Assembly: GCF_000719975.1 (NCBI RefSeq)
Contig: NZ_JOIJ01000024.1
Coordinates: 1-52,936, forward strand
Direction: 5' to 3'
From: Prauserella rugosa
GTDB lineage: Bacteria > Actinomycetota > Actinomycetes > Mycobacteriales > Pseudonocardiaceae
DNA length: 52,936 nt
Each line of letters starts with the position of its first letter. The first letter of the stretch is position 1. The notes under the pieces are model-generated. The model was given only the letters and a program-made list of their open reading frames with translations. It did not search any database and was not told the origin of the DNA. Made by a program: the position numbers and the translations under genes. Shown here piece after piece: positions 41,057-49,034 of the stretch.

Positions 41057-42598
41057 TCAGGCGTTGTCCTCCTTGAGCATGTCGGAGCACTTCTCGCCGA
41101 TCGCCATCGTCGTGATGTTGGGGTTGACGGTCACGAGGAACGGCATGGCCGACGCGTCGGCGACCCGCAGCCCGTGCACGCCCTTGACCCGCAGGCGGGC
41201 ATCGAGCGGCTTGTCGGCCTCGGTGCCCATCGGCACGGACGCCGCAGGGTGGTAGACCGTGTTGTGGGTGCGGCTGATGTAGTCGGCGATCTCGTCGTCG
41301 GTGCGCACGTCCGGTCCGGGGAAGAGTTCGGCTCCCGCCCATTCGCGCATCGCGGGCTGCTCGACGATCTTGCGCGCGAGCTTGATGCCCTCGGTCATCA
41401 CCCGCATGTCGTGGGGATGCGTGAAGTACTTCGGGTCGACGGCGGGCTTGTCCCGGAAGTCCCTGCTGCGCAGGCGAACCGTGCCATTCGAGCGCGCCCG
41501 CGTGACGTTGGGCGTCAGGCAGAACGCGTTCTCCGACGTCGGGTATCCCTGGCGCACCGTGTGCATGTCGAACGGCACCGAGCCGTAGTGGAACATCAGG
41601 TCCGGCCGGTCCAGACCCTCCTCGGTCTGGGTGAAGATGCCGATCTCCCACCACTGCGTGGAATCGGTGACCATGGGCTGTTTGGCGTCCCAGCTGATCA
41701 CGCCCTCCGGGTGGTCCTGCAGCGTCGAACCGACGCCGGGGGAGTCGACGAGCACGTCGATGCCGAACTCGCGGAGGTGTTCGGCAGGGCCGATGCCCGA
41801 CAGCATGAGCAGCTTCGGAGTGTCGATCGCACCGGTCGACAGGACGACCTCGCGGCGCGCGCTGACGCTGCGGGTGTGGATCTGGTCCTCGTCGAGGTAC
41901 TGCACCCCGGTGGCACGGGTGCCGTCGAAGGTGACCTTCCTCGCCCACGCGTTCGTCCGGATCTCCAGGTTCGGCCGGTCGAGCACGGGGTGCAGATAGG
42001 ACACCGACGACGACGAACGGGTGCCGTCCTCGCGGGCGTTGATCTGGAACCAGTTCGCCCCGTGGGTCACGGTCGTGCCGGAGTTGAACTCGGTCGTCGG
42101 GATGCCCTGCTGGGCGCAGGCCTCCAGCAGCGCGACCCCGCACGGGTCCTTCGGCGGAACGCTGCGAATGGTCACCGGACCGCTGCGGCCGTGGTGCTCA
42201 CCGGGGCCGTCGTTGGTCTCGAGGCGCTTGTACAGCGGGAAGACGTCCTTCGCGCCCCAGCCCGTGAGACCCATGGACTCCCACTCGTCCAGGTCCTCGG
42301 CCGGGGCCCAGAAGGCGATGCACGAGTTGTGGGACGAGCAACCCCCGAGCACGCGCGCACGTGCATGCCGCATGAACGAGTTCCCGTTCTCCTGCGGCTC
42401 GATGAGGTAGTCCCAGTCGTAACCGGACTCCAGCAACGCCATCCAGCGGTTCAGCTCGAGAATGTTGCGATCGCCCACATCGGACGGTCCGGCCTCGAGC
42501 AGGCACACGGTGACGTCGGGGTCCTCGGACAGGCGTGAGGCGACCGCGGCGCCCGCGCTGCCACCGCCCACCACGACGTAGTCGAACTGATCGGTCAT
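41057..42598 (-). CDS. betA: GMC-family choline dehydrogenase-like oxidoreductase
   Basis: This 513-residue FAD enzyme of the GMC family has the FAD-binding motif VVVGGGSAGAAVASRLSEDPDVTVCLLEAG near residues 8-37. The second GMC signature is near RVLGGCSSHNSCIAFWAP, and LSTGAIDTPKLLMLSGIGP is near 260. The C-terminal block HPAASVPMG...LRVADASAMPFLVTVNPNITTMAIGEKCSDML carries the active-site His and Asn. With betB and a permease in the same operon it should oxidise choline to betaine aldehyde. The GMC family also oxidises other alcohols, so the choline assignment rests partly on context. GGAAAGGAAA precedes the ATG. Confidence 0.87.
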   Translation of the reverse strand: MTDQFDYVVVGGGSAGAAVASRLSEDPDVTVCLLEAGPSDVGDRNILELNRWMALLESGYDWDYLIEPQENGNSFMRHARARVLGGCSSHNSCIAFWAPAEDLDEWESMGLTGWGAKDVFPLYKRLETNDGPGEHHGRSGPVTIRSVPPKDPCGVALLEACAQQGIPTTEFNSGTTVTHGANWFQINAREDGTRSSSSVSYLHPVLDRPNLEIRTNAWARKVTFDGTRATGVQYLDEDQIHTRSVSARREVVLSTGAIDTPKLLMLSGIGPAEHLREFGIDVLVDSPGVGSTLQDHPEGVISWDAKQPMVTDSTQWWEIGIFTQTEEGLDRPDLMFHYGSVPFDMHTVRQGYPTSENAFCLTPNVTRARSNGTVRLRSRDFRDKPAVDPKYFTHPHDMRVMTEGIKLARKIVEQPAMREWAGAELFPGPDVRTDDEIADYISRTHNTVYHPAASVPMGTEADKPLDARLRVKGVHGLRVADASAMPFLVTVNPNITTMAIGEKCSDMLKEDNA

Positions 42599-42622
42599 GG
42601 GAGTTTCCTTTCCGCCTCGTGC

Positions 42623-44197
42623 TCAGGTGAGGCTCGAGGCCTCGCGGTCGGTGGTCGGCTCGGCCTGCAGGCTCGCCCCGGCGTGTTCCGGGTCCGCGGG
42701 AGCGGCGTGGTCGGCGAGGACGCCCACCTTGTGCCGCTGGACGAACCAGTAGTACGCGAACCCGCCGACGGCCGCGATGCCGACGAACAGAACGGCGCTG
42801 TACTGCAGGTACCAGTGGTGCGGCGGCTCGGCGTTGTACACCTCGGTGCGCGGCCAGGCCAGGTTCACGGTCATGCCCAGTCCCCACAGCACGGCGAGGA
42901 CGTTGATGGGCAGACCGAATCTGCCGAGGCTGAATCGGCCCTGCTCCTTCGCCGGCTTCCACTTCCCGCGCAGGCGTGCGACCAGCATCGGGATCGTCAC
43001 GAGCAGGTACGAGATGTAGATGAGGATGATCGCCAGCGACGTGATCGCGGTGAAGATCTGCGGCTGCCCGATGTTGACCAGCAGCAGCACGACCGCCAGC
43101 ACACCGATGAACACCGCGGGCAGCACCGGCGTCTGGAACCGCGGGCTGACGCGCGCCAGCCGCCTGCCACCGGGCAGCGCGTTGTCGCGGGCCATGGCGA
43201 ACATGATGCGGATGGCCGCGGTGTGCACCGCGAGCACGCACACGGTGATCGCGACGAAGATGCCCAGCAGGAACAGGCGTCCCACGAACGGTCCGAGCGC
43301 GTCGTTCAGGACGAACTGCAGGCCGGACACGCCCAGTTCGGGGGCGCCGATGTCGCGGATGGCCATCATGCCGAACAACAGGATCAGGCCACCGAGCAGG
43401 AACGAGGCGATCAGCGCACGCAGGATCGCCTTCGGCGCGTTGCGGTGCGGATCGATCGACTCCTCGCCGAGGGAGGCCGCGGTGTCGAAGCCGTACATCA
43501 CGTACGACGAGGCGATACCGGCGACGAGGAACGCCGTGAGATAGCTGCCGCCGTGCGCGGACTCGGTGCCCGCGGTCTCGAACACGATGCTCGGCGGGTT
43601 CACCGCGACCAGCGCCAGCGCCACGATCAGGGCCACGGCGGCGACGAGTTCGATGAACACGCCCGTGCTGTTGATCCGGGCCATGAGCCGCACGCCGTAG
43701 GCGTTGACGAGCGTGGTGAACAGGATCAGCAGCATCGCCAGCACGATGCCGTTGACGGCCGCGTCGGTGGCAGACGTTCCGTCGCCGACGAACTGGAAGC
43801 CCTCCCAGATCTGCGGGAGGGTGTTCTGGTAGGCCAGCGCCGTGGCCGAGATCGACACGATCGACGCCAGCAGCATCATCCAGCCGGCGAGCCAGCCGAC
43901 GTGCCGTCCACCGAGCTTCTTCGCCCAGTTGTACACCGAACCCGCGATGGGATAGCGCGATGCCAGCTCGGCGAAACTCAACGCCACCAGCAATTGCCCG
44001 ACGAACACGATCGGCCAGGACCACCAGTAGGCGGGACCGCCGAGACCGAGACCGAAATAGGACAATTGGAAGGTGCCGGTGAGCACCGAGATGTAGCTGA
44101 TCCCCGCGGCGAACGTGTGGAATCCGCCGAGGCTCCGTTTCAGTTTGTTGGTGTAGCCGAACTCACCGAGTCCGGCGTCCTGGTTGGGCGCACTCAT
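42623..44197 (-). CDS. APC-superfamily permease (probable choline or amine transporter)
   Basis: This 524-residue inner-membrane transporter has about 12 hydrophobic segments. The APC start FGYTNKLKRSLGGFHTFAAGISYISVLTGTFQLSYFGLGLGGPAYWWSWPIVFVGQLLVALSFAELASRYPIAGSVYNW is typical of the GABA/choline permease (Uga4/Hnm1-like) group. Its place between betB and betA suggests choline or a related amine as substrate. ATG 44197 is chosen because GGAG lies about 10 nt upstream and the conserved N-terminus follows. The in-frame region before it is not transporter-like. It is not a BCCT-type BetT transporter. Confidence 0.88.
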   Translation of the reverse strand: MSAPNQDAGLGEFGYTNKLKRSLGGFHTFAAGISYISVLTGTFQLSYFGLGLGGPAYWWSWPIVFVGQLLVALSFAELASRYPIAGSVYNWAKKLGGRHVGWLAGWMMLLASIVSISATALAYQNTLPQIWEGFQFVGDGTSATDAAVNGIVLAMLLILFTTLVNAYGVRLMARINSTGVFIELVAAVALIVALALVAVNPPSIVFETAGTESAHGGSYLTAFLVAGIASSYVMYGFDTAASLGEESIDPHRNAPKAILRALIASFLLGGLILLFGMMAIRDIGAPELGVSGLQFVLNDALGPFVGRLFLLGIFVAITVCVLAVHTAAIRIMFAMARDNALPGGRRLARVSPRFQTPVLPAVFIGVLAVVLLLVNIGQPQIFTAITSLAIILIYISYLLVTIPMLVARLRGKWKPAKEQGRFSLGRFGLPINVLAVLWGLGMTVNLAWPRTEVYNAEPPHHWYLQYSAVLFVGIAAVGGFAYYWFVQRHKVGVLADHAAPADPEHAGASLQAEPTTDREASSLT

Positions 44198-44309
44198 GCC
44201 CCGAACTCCTTTCCCGGGCGGTGTGCGGACACACTTGTCCCGGGTGGTCGTTTCCTGCGTAGTGCGAAAAAGTGCGGCGGACAGGTTCCGCGCCGCGATT
44301 TCCGGCCTA

Positions 44310-45800
44310 TTAGCCGGAGAACCAGTTCTGCGGTCCGGGCCGCAGATTCTGGTAGACGTGCTTGGCTTCCTGGTACTCGCCGAGACCGGCGCGGCCGAGT
44401 TCACGGCCGATACCGGACTGCTTGAAGCCGCCCCATTCCGCCTGCGGCAGATACGGGTGGAAGTCGTTGATCCAGACGGTGCCGTGCCGCAGCCGGTTGG
44501 CCACCCGCTGCGCCTTGGCCGGATCGCCGGTGAACACCGCGCCCGCGAGGCCGTAGTGGGTGTCGTTGGCGATGCGGACCGCGTCGTCCTCGTCGGTGAA
44601 CCGCTCGACGGTCAGCACGGGGCCGAAGGACTCCTCGGTGACGGCGTACGAACCCTGTCGCACCTCGTCGAGCACGGTCGGCAGGTAGAAGTGCCCCGCG
44701 GCGTAGCGCTCGCCCTCGGGGCGGGCGCCGCCGGTGCGCAGTACGGCGCCCTCGGCGACCGACTTGGCGACGTAGTCCTCGACCTTGCGCAGGTGTGCCT
44801 CGGAGATGAGCGGGCCGGTCTCGGCGTCGTCGTCGAACGGTCCGCCGATACGGATCCGCTCGGCCCTGCGCACGATCTCGTCAACGAGCCGGTCGTGCAG
44901 TTCGTCCTGGACGATCAGCCGCGCGCCCGCCGAACACACCTGGCCGGAGTGCAGGAAGATCGCGGTCAGCGCGAAGTCGACGGCGGTGTCGAAGTCGGCG
45001 TCGGCGAACACGACGTTCGGGTTCTTGCCGCCGAGTTCGAGCGCGACCTTCTTGACCGTCGGGGCCGCCAGCGCGGAGATCGTGCGTCCCGTGTGGAGTC
45101 CGCCGGTGAACGACACGAGGTCGACGTCGGGGTGCTCGGCCAGCACGCTGCCGACCTCGGGACCGGTGCCGAGCACGAGGTTGCCGACGCCCGCGGGCAG
45201 ACCGGCCTCGGTGAGCGCGCGCATGAGCAGGATCGCAGTGCTCGGGGTCAACTCGCTCGGCTTGAGCACGAAGGTGTCACCCGCGGCGATCGCCGGTGCG
45301 ACCTTCCACGCGACCTGCAACAACGGGAAGTTCCACGGGGTGATCATGCCGCAGACCCCGACCGGCTCGTACTGCACGCGGCTGATCGCATCCGGCGAAC
45401 CGGTGTCGACCACACGGCCCGAGTCGGTGCCGGCGAGTTTGCCGAAGTAGCGGAAGCACGCGGCGATGTCGTCCATGTCGAATTCGCTCTCGACCAGCCG
45501 CTTTCCGGTGTCGAGCGATTCGGCGCGGGCGAAGTCGGCCTTGTCGCGGACCAGGATGTCGGCCACGCGCAGCAACAGGTCGCCGCGGTCCCACGCCGAA
45601 CTCGAGGCCCACGTGCCCTCGTCGAACGCACGTCGCGCCGCCGCGACGGCCTGCTCGGCATCCGTGCGCGAGCCCTCCGCGACCGTGGCCACCAGTGTTC
45701 CGTCCGCGGGGCAGTGGATCTCGCGAGTTCCTCCTTCTGCGGCCGTTCTCCATTCACCGTCGATGAACAACGTGGCTGCCGGAATGTCGGCGTGCGGCAT
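44310..45800 (-). CDS. betB: Betaine-aldehyde dehydrogenase-like aldehyde dehydrogenase
   Basis: This 496-residue NAD(P)-dependent enzyme would oxidise betaine aldehyde to glycine betaine, an osmoprotectant. The catalytic Glu motif is LELGGKNP and the catalytic Cys is in FLHSGQVCSAGAR. The fold motifs GVCGMITPWNFPLLQVAWKVAPAIAAGDTFVLKPSELTP and the C-terminal EWGGFKQSGIGRELGRAGLGEYQEAKHVYQN are typical of BetB. ATG 45800 (MPHADIPAATLFIDGEW) is chosen because the ALDH fold starts right after it. It is the first gene of a betB-permease-betA operon divergent from a TetR gene. Confidence 0.92.
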   Translation of the reverse strand: MPHADIPAATLFIDGEWRTAAEGGTREIHCPADGTLVATVAEGSRTDAEQAVAAARRAFDEGTWASSSAWDRGDLLLRVADILVRDKADFARAESLDTGKRLVESEFDMDDIAACFRYFGKLAGTDSGRVVDTGSPDAISRVQYEPVGVCGMITPWNFPLLQVAWKVAPAIAAGDTFVLKPSELTPSTAILLMRALTEAGLPAGVGNLVLGTGPEVGSVLAEHPDVDLVSFTGGLHTGRTISALAAPTVKKVALELGGKNPNVVFADADFDTAVDFALTAIFLHSGQVCSAGARLIVQDELHDRLVDEIVRRAERIRIGGPFDDDAETGPLISEAHLRKVEDYVAKSVAEGAVLRTGGARPEGERYAAGHFYLPTVLDEVRQGSYAVTEESFGPVLTVERFTDEDDAVRIANDTHYGLAGAVFTGDPAKAQRVANRLRHGTVWINDFHPYLPQAEWGGFKQSGIGRELGRAGLGEYQEAKHVYQNLRPGPQNWFSG

Positions 45801-45878
45801 GGGTTTTTCGCTCTTTTCCGTTCGTTCGGCGTTTCTCGTGGCGTCCGTCCCCCGGTGCGGGCGGGCCGCGCGGTGTCG

Positions 45879-45897
45879 CGGCGCCGCTTCGGCGCCG
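45879..45897. other. GC hairpin in the betB leader
   Basis: CGGCGCCG occurs at 45879-45886 and 45890-45897 around CTT. The 8-bp stem would form in the 5' leader of the betB transcript. It could be an attenuator or just a GC palindrome. Confidence 0.35.
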
Positions 45898-45990
45898 TCG
45901 CAGCTGTCTGACCTGCGACGTCGCGTGCGCACCGGCATGGCGTCCGTGCGTGCCGCGGTGGACCGGCATCCGCGCGGTCGCGAATTCGCG

Positions 45991-46038
45991 GCGGTGCGAT
46001 CTCGCCGCGGTGTGGTCTCTCCGCGGTGTCGGCTCTGT
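45991..46038. repeat. Three tandem 16-bp repeats upstream of betB
   Basis: GCGGTGCGATCTCGCC, GCGGTGTGGTCTCTCC and GCGGTGTCGGCTCTGT follow one another with exact 16-bp spacing. Confidence 0.6.
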
Positions 46039-46089
46039 GGCCGGAGTTCGCATTCGTTCGGCGTCGGGGCAGGACACTAACACCGGACC

Positions 46090-46103
46090 TGTACATCTGT
46101 ACA
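46090..46103. promoter_or_regulatory. TGTACA-TC-TGTACA operator in the bet divergent region
   Basis: Two TGTACA hexamers, each a palindrome, are separated by TC and form a 14-bp symmetric site. It is the best candidate operator for the divergent TetR/BetI-like repressor. Confidence 0.5.
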
Positions 46104-46247
46104 CCAATGGCGTACGAATCGTTTCGGGGATGCTCGGGAAATTGCGCTTGAACAGCGGTTTCCTGATTCCGGTGATCTGCGCCGCATCGCCGTCGGGGGT
46201 GCTCGTGGCACGCTGGTGGTCCGATCACGGGAGGGAACGTCGAGGGA

Positions 46248-46805
46248 ATGCCGAGCAACCAGTCCGCGGCCGGTCGCAGGGATCCGGACCGCAGGGAGCG
46301 GATCGCGCGCGCGGCCATCGACGTCGTCGCCGAGGTCGGCGTCGAGAAGCTGACGCATCGCAGGGTGGCCGCGGCCGCCGGCGTTCCGCTGGGGTCGACG
46401 ACCTACTACTTCGCCACGCTCGACGACCTGTTGGCCAGCGCGCTGCGCCAGGCCGCCGACGACGACGTCGAGCACCTGCGCAAATGGGCCGCGGGCCTTG
46501 AGGCGGGCGGCGACCTCGCCGAGGCGCTCACGGACCTGGTGCTGCACTACCTCGGGCCCGCGCGGGCGCAGACGGCCGTCGAGCACCAGCTCTACATCGC
46601 GGCACTGCACCGTCCCGCGCTGCGCCACGTCAGCCAGGAATGGGACACCGCGCTGGCCGAACTCTTCGCGGCCTACACCGACGCCGACACCGGCAGGGCT
46701 CTGTCGGTCGTGTTCTGCGGGTGGCAGCTGCAGGGCATTGTCCGGGACGCGCTGCCGGAGCGGGCCGAGGTGGAAGCCTCGTTCCGGCGGATGCTCTCGT
46801 CCTGA
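46248..46805 (+). CDS. TetR-family regulator, BetI-like by context
   Basis: This 185-residue repressor has the TetR helix-turn-helix near residues 15-60 (RRERIARAAIDVVAEVGVEKLTHRRVAAAAGVPLGSTTYYFATLDDLL). A helical effector domain that ends WQLQGIVRDALPERAEVEASFRRML follows. BetI of proteobacteria senses choline and controls bet genes. The divergent position next to betB suggests an equivalent role, though the sequence is a generic TetR. ATG 46248 has GGGAGGGA upstream. Confidence 0.87.
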   Translation: MPSNQSAAGRRDPDRRERIARAAIDVVAEVGVEKLTHRRVAAAAGVPLGSTTYYFATLDDLLASALRQAADDDVEHLRKWAAGLEAGGDLAEALTDLVLHYLGPARAQTAVEHQLYIAALHRPALRHVSQEWDTALAELFAAYTDADTGRALSVVFCGWQLQGIVRDALPERAEVEASFRRMLSS

Positions 46806-46870
46806 CCCTGCCGTTTCCGGCCGCGGCCGCTCGGGCCCGTCGGCGACCGGCGGATGTCGGTGGTCGCGGC

Positions 46871-46876
46871 TAACGT
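46871..46876 (+). promoter_or_regulatory. -10 element TAACGT of the PPOX-family gene (leaderless)
   Basis: TAACGT ends 7 nt before the ATG at 46884, and no ribosome binding site is present. Confidence 0.45.
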
Positions 46877-46883
46877 CTCGGTC

Positions 46884-47306
46884 ATGGCGTTATCCGTGGA
46901 AGAACGTGAGCAGTTCCTGGCCGAACCGCACATCGGCGTGCTGTCGGTCGTCGAGAGCGCAGGTCGCGGGCCGTTGTCGGTGCCGATCTGGTACCAGTAC
47001 CGGCCCGGCGGAGTTCTGTGGATCCGCACGGGCACCGATTCGCGCAAAGCGAGGGCGATTCGCGCGGCGGGCCGGTTCACCCTGGTCGTGGAACGGTCCG
47101 AACCGACGGTCCGGTACGTGAGCGTGGAAGGGCCCGCCGAGTTCGGCGACGACAGTCACGCGCTGTCGCTGGAGATGGCGGCCCGGTACCTGCCCCGCGA
47201 TCGGGCGGAGCAGTTCGTGGACTACGAGCGGGAACACCTCGGTGAACATCTCGTGATCACGATGCGCCCCGAACACTGGCTGTCGTCCGACATGGGAGCG
47301 CTCTGA
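46884..47306 (+). CDS. Pyridoxamine-5'-phosphate-oxidase-fold (PPOX) protein
   Basis: This 140-residue split-barrel flavin or F420-binding protein has the N-terminal helix SVEEREQFLAEPHIGVLSV. RGPLSVPIWYQYRPGGVLWIRTGTDSRKARAIRAAGRFTLVVE (cofactor strand region) and RYVSVEGPAEF follow. Actinobacterial members often use F420 or act as heme-binding or general reductases. No further specificity can be read. ATG 46884 is preferred to 46854 because the family start lies there and a -10 element precedes it. It stands alone between the TetR gene and the ABC importer. Confidence 0.82.
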   Translation: MALSVEEREQFLAEPHIGVLSVVESAGRGPLSVPIWYQYRPGGVLWIRTGTDSRKARAIRAAGRFTLVVERSEPTVRYVSVEGPAEFGDDSHALSLEMAARYLPRDRAEQFVDYEREHLGEHLVITMRPEHWLSSDMGAL

Positions 47307-47366
47307 GGCGGTCGCTGCCCTCGTTCTGTCGCCGGTGAACGGGATGTTTCGGATTCTCTCGCAACC

Positions 47367-47394
47367 TTGTCATCTGATCAGCTGAACAGATAAT
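47367..47394 (+). promoter_or_regulatory. Promoter with embedded 20-bp operator for the ABC importer operon
   Basis: -35 TTGTCA (47367-47372) and -10 GATAAT (47389-47394) are 16 bp apart. Between them ATCTGATCAGCTGAACAGAT (47372-47391) is a palindrome matching at 18 of 20 positions, with core TCAGCTGA. A repressor bound there would block RNA polymerase. The transcription start would be near 47401. Confidence 0.7.
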
Positions 47395-47435
47395 TTGCCG
47401 TGCGGACGGATCGGTCGGCGCGGGGGAGTTGCGGG

Positions 47436-49034
47436 ATGTGTTCCAGAGGCGCCGCCGCGGCGCGTGCGATCGCGACGCTGACGTGCCTGCTCCTCACGGC
47501 CGGAGCCTGTGCCGTGCCCGAAGGCAGCGGCAACGCGACCGGTGACGAGGGGCTCGTGCTGGCCGAGGCCTACGAGGACGAGAGCCTGCACCCGCTGCTC
47601 GGGCACGGGCAGGAAGGTGCCTCCAAGATCTTCGACGGCCTGTACGACTACGGGGCCGACCGCAGGCCGCACCCGGCGTTGGCCTCCGCGCCCGCGCGCG
47701 AATCGGCCGACGGCCGGTCGTGGACCGTGCCGCTACGCCGCGGGGTCGTGTTCCACGACGGGTCGCCGTTCTCGGCCGACGACGTCGTCGCCACCTACCG
47801 GGCGCTGGCCGACCCGCGTTACGCCTCCACCGTGTCGTCGAAGTACGAGATGGTCGAGTCGGTGCGCGCCCTCGACGACCACACGGTCCGATTCGACCTC
47901 GCGTACCGCTATACGCCGTTTCCGCACAAGCTCACGCTCGGGATCGTGCCCGCCGAGACGCTGGCCGAACCCGAACCATTGGAGAACTCACCCCTCGGCA
48001 GCCATCCGATCGGCACAGGGCCCTACGAACTCACCGAGTGGCGGAAGGGCGATCGCATGGTGCTGACGGCCAACGACCGGTACTGGGGTGGGGCGCCGAA
48101 GGTGCGGACCATCACCGCGGTCTTCGCCGGCGACGACAACACCAGGGCGCAGCGGCTGCGGGCGGGGGAGTTCGACGGAGCGTCGCTGCCACCCGCGCTC
48201 GCCGACACGATGCGCGATCTGGCCGGATACCGCGTCGTGCACCACCGCACGGCCGACTACCGGACCATCACGATGCCCTCGGACAACCCCGTGACCGGCG
48301 ATCACGCCGTGCGCACCGCGCTCAACCACGCCGTCGACCGGCGCGGCATGATCGAGGCCATCCTGGCCGGTCACGGCGTTCCCGCGGACACGCCGATCCC
48401 GCCCGCACTGGAGGAGCTGCACGAGCCGCGGGCCACGTTCGCCTTCGACAGGGTGAAGGCGCGGCGCATCCTCGACGACGCGGGTTGGCGCGTCGGCGAC
48501 GACGGTGTGCGCACGCGCGGCGGAACTCGGGCGGCGTTCACGCTCATGTACCCGGCCGACGACAGCGTGCGGAAGCTGTTCGCGCAGGCCTTCGCCTCGG
48601 ACGCGAAGGCGGTGGGCATCGACGTGACACTGGAAGGTCTGGGCTGGGAGGCGATCGATCCGCGCATGGACCGGGACGCGGTGGTCCTCGGCGGCGGTAA
48701 CCCCTTCGAGCCCGATCTGGTCGCCTATCCGCTGCTGCACTCGTCCTACGGCGGGGACGGCTACAACAACCCGGGCTACTACGCCAATTCCGATGTGGAC
48801 GCCGCGCTCGAGGAGTCGCGAAGGGCCGACACCGACGCCGACAGGGCCGCCGCGTTCCGCCGTATGCAACGCGCTTTCCACGGCGACCCTGGCTTCGTGT
48901 TCCTCGCGTTCCTCGACCACAGTTACGTGCTGCGGGAAGGGTGGAAGGGCTACCGCCCGGTGGTCGAACCGCACACGCACGGACTGACGTGGGGACCGTG
49001 GTGGAACGTGCGTACCTGGGAGCGGCAGCGATGA
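47436..49034 (+). CDS. ABC importer solute-binding lipoprotein (peptide/nickel family, SBP_bac_5)
   Basis: This 532-residue lipoprotein has the signal MCSRGAAAARAIATLTCLLLTA and lipobox AGAC, anchoring it outside the membrane. The SBP_bac_5 fold shows the signature VPLRRGVVFHDGSPFSADDVVATYRAL and SHPIGTGPYELTEWRKGDRMVLTANDRYWGGAPKVRTIT. A C-terminal lobe ending GLTWGPWWNVRTW follows. The family binds peptides, nickel, opines or metallophore complexes, and the ligand is unknown. ATG 47436 is chosen over GTG 47400 because GGGGAG lies 8 nt upstream and the predicted transcript starts near 47401. The stop overlaps the permease start (ATGA). Confidence 0.88.
   Translation: MCSRGAAAARAIATLTCLLLTAGACAVPEGSGNATGDEGLVLAEAYEDESLHPLLGHGQEGASKIFDGLYDYGADRRPHPALASAPARESADGRSWTVPLRRGVVFHDGSPFSADDVVATYRALADPRYASTVSSKYEMVESVRALDDHTVRFDLAYRYTPFPHKLTLGIVPAETLAEPEPLENSPLGSHPIGTGPYELTEWRKGDRMVLTANDRYWGGAPKVRTITAVFAGDDNTRAQRLRAGEFDGASLPPALADTMRDLAGYRVVHHRTADYRTITMPSDNPVTGDHAVRTALNHAVDRRGMIEAILAGHGVPADTPIPPALEELHEPRATFAFDRVKARRILDDAGWRVGDDGVRTRGGTRAAFTLMYPADDSVRKLFAQAFASDAKAVGIDVTLEGLGWEAIDPRMDRDAVVLGGGNPFEPDLVAYPLLHSSYGGDGYNNPGYYANSDVDAALEESRRADTDADRAAAFRRMQRAFHGDPGFVFLAFLDHSYVLREGWKGYRPVVEPHTHGLTWGPWWNVRTWERQR

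Larger units (their letters stand above)
45801..46247. other. 447-nt regulatory region between betB and the divergent TetR gene
   Basis: I see no gene here. The region holds a GC hairpin in the betB leader (45879-45897), three 16-bp direct repeats (45991-46038), a twin TGTACA site (46090-46103) and an AT-richer patch near 46080-46160 that suits promoters. It is unusually long for this compact window. Confidence 0.6.

Noticed and set aside
45879..45897. Choline or betaine riboswitch in the betB leader
   Set aside because: Only a short self-complementary GC hairpin is present and I know no riboswitch fold that matches it.
47400..47435. GTG 47400 as start of the importer lipoprotein
   Set aside because: The predicted transcription start is about 47401, so this codon would be at or before the 5' end. 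ATG 47436 has a good ribosome binding site.
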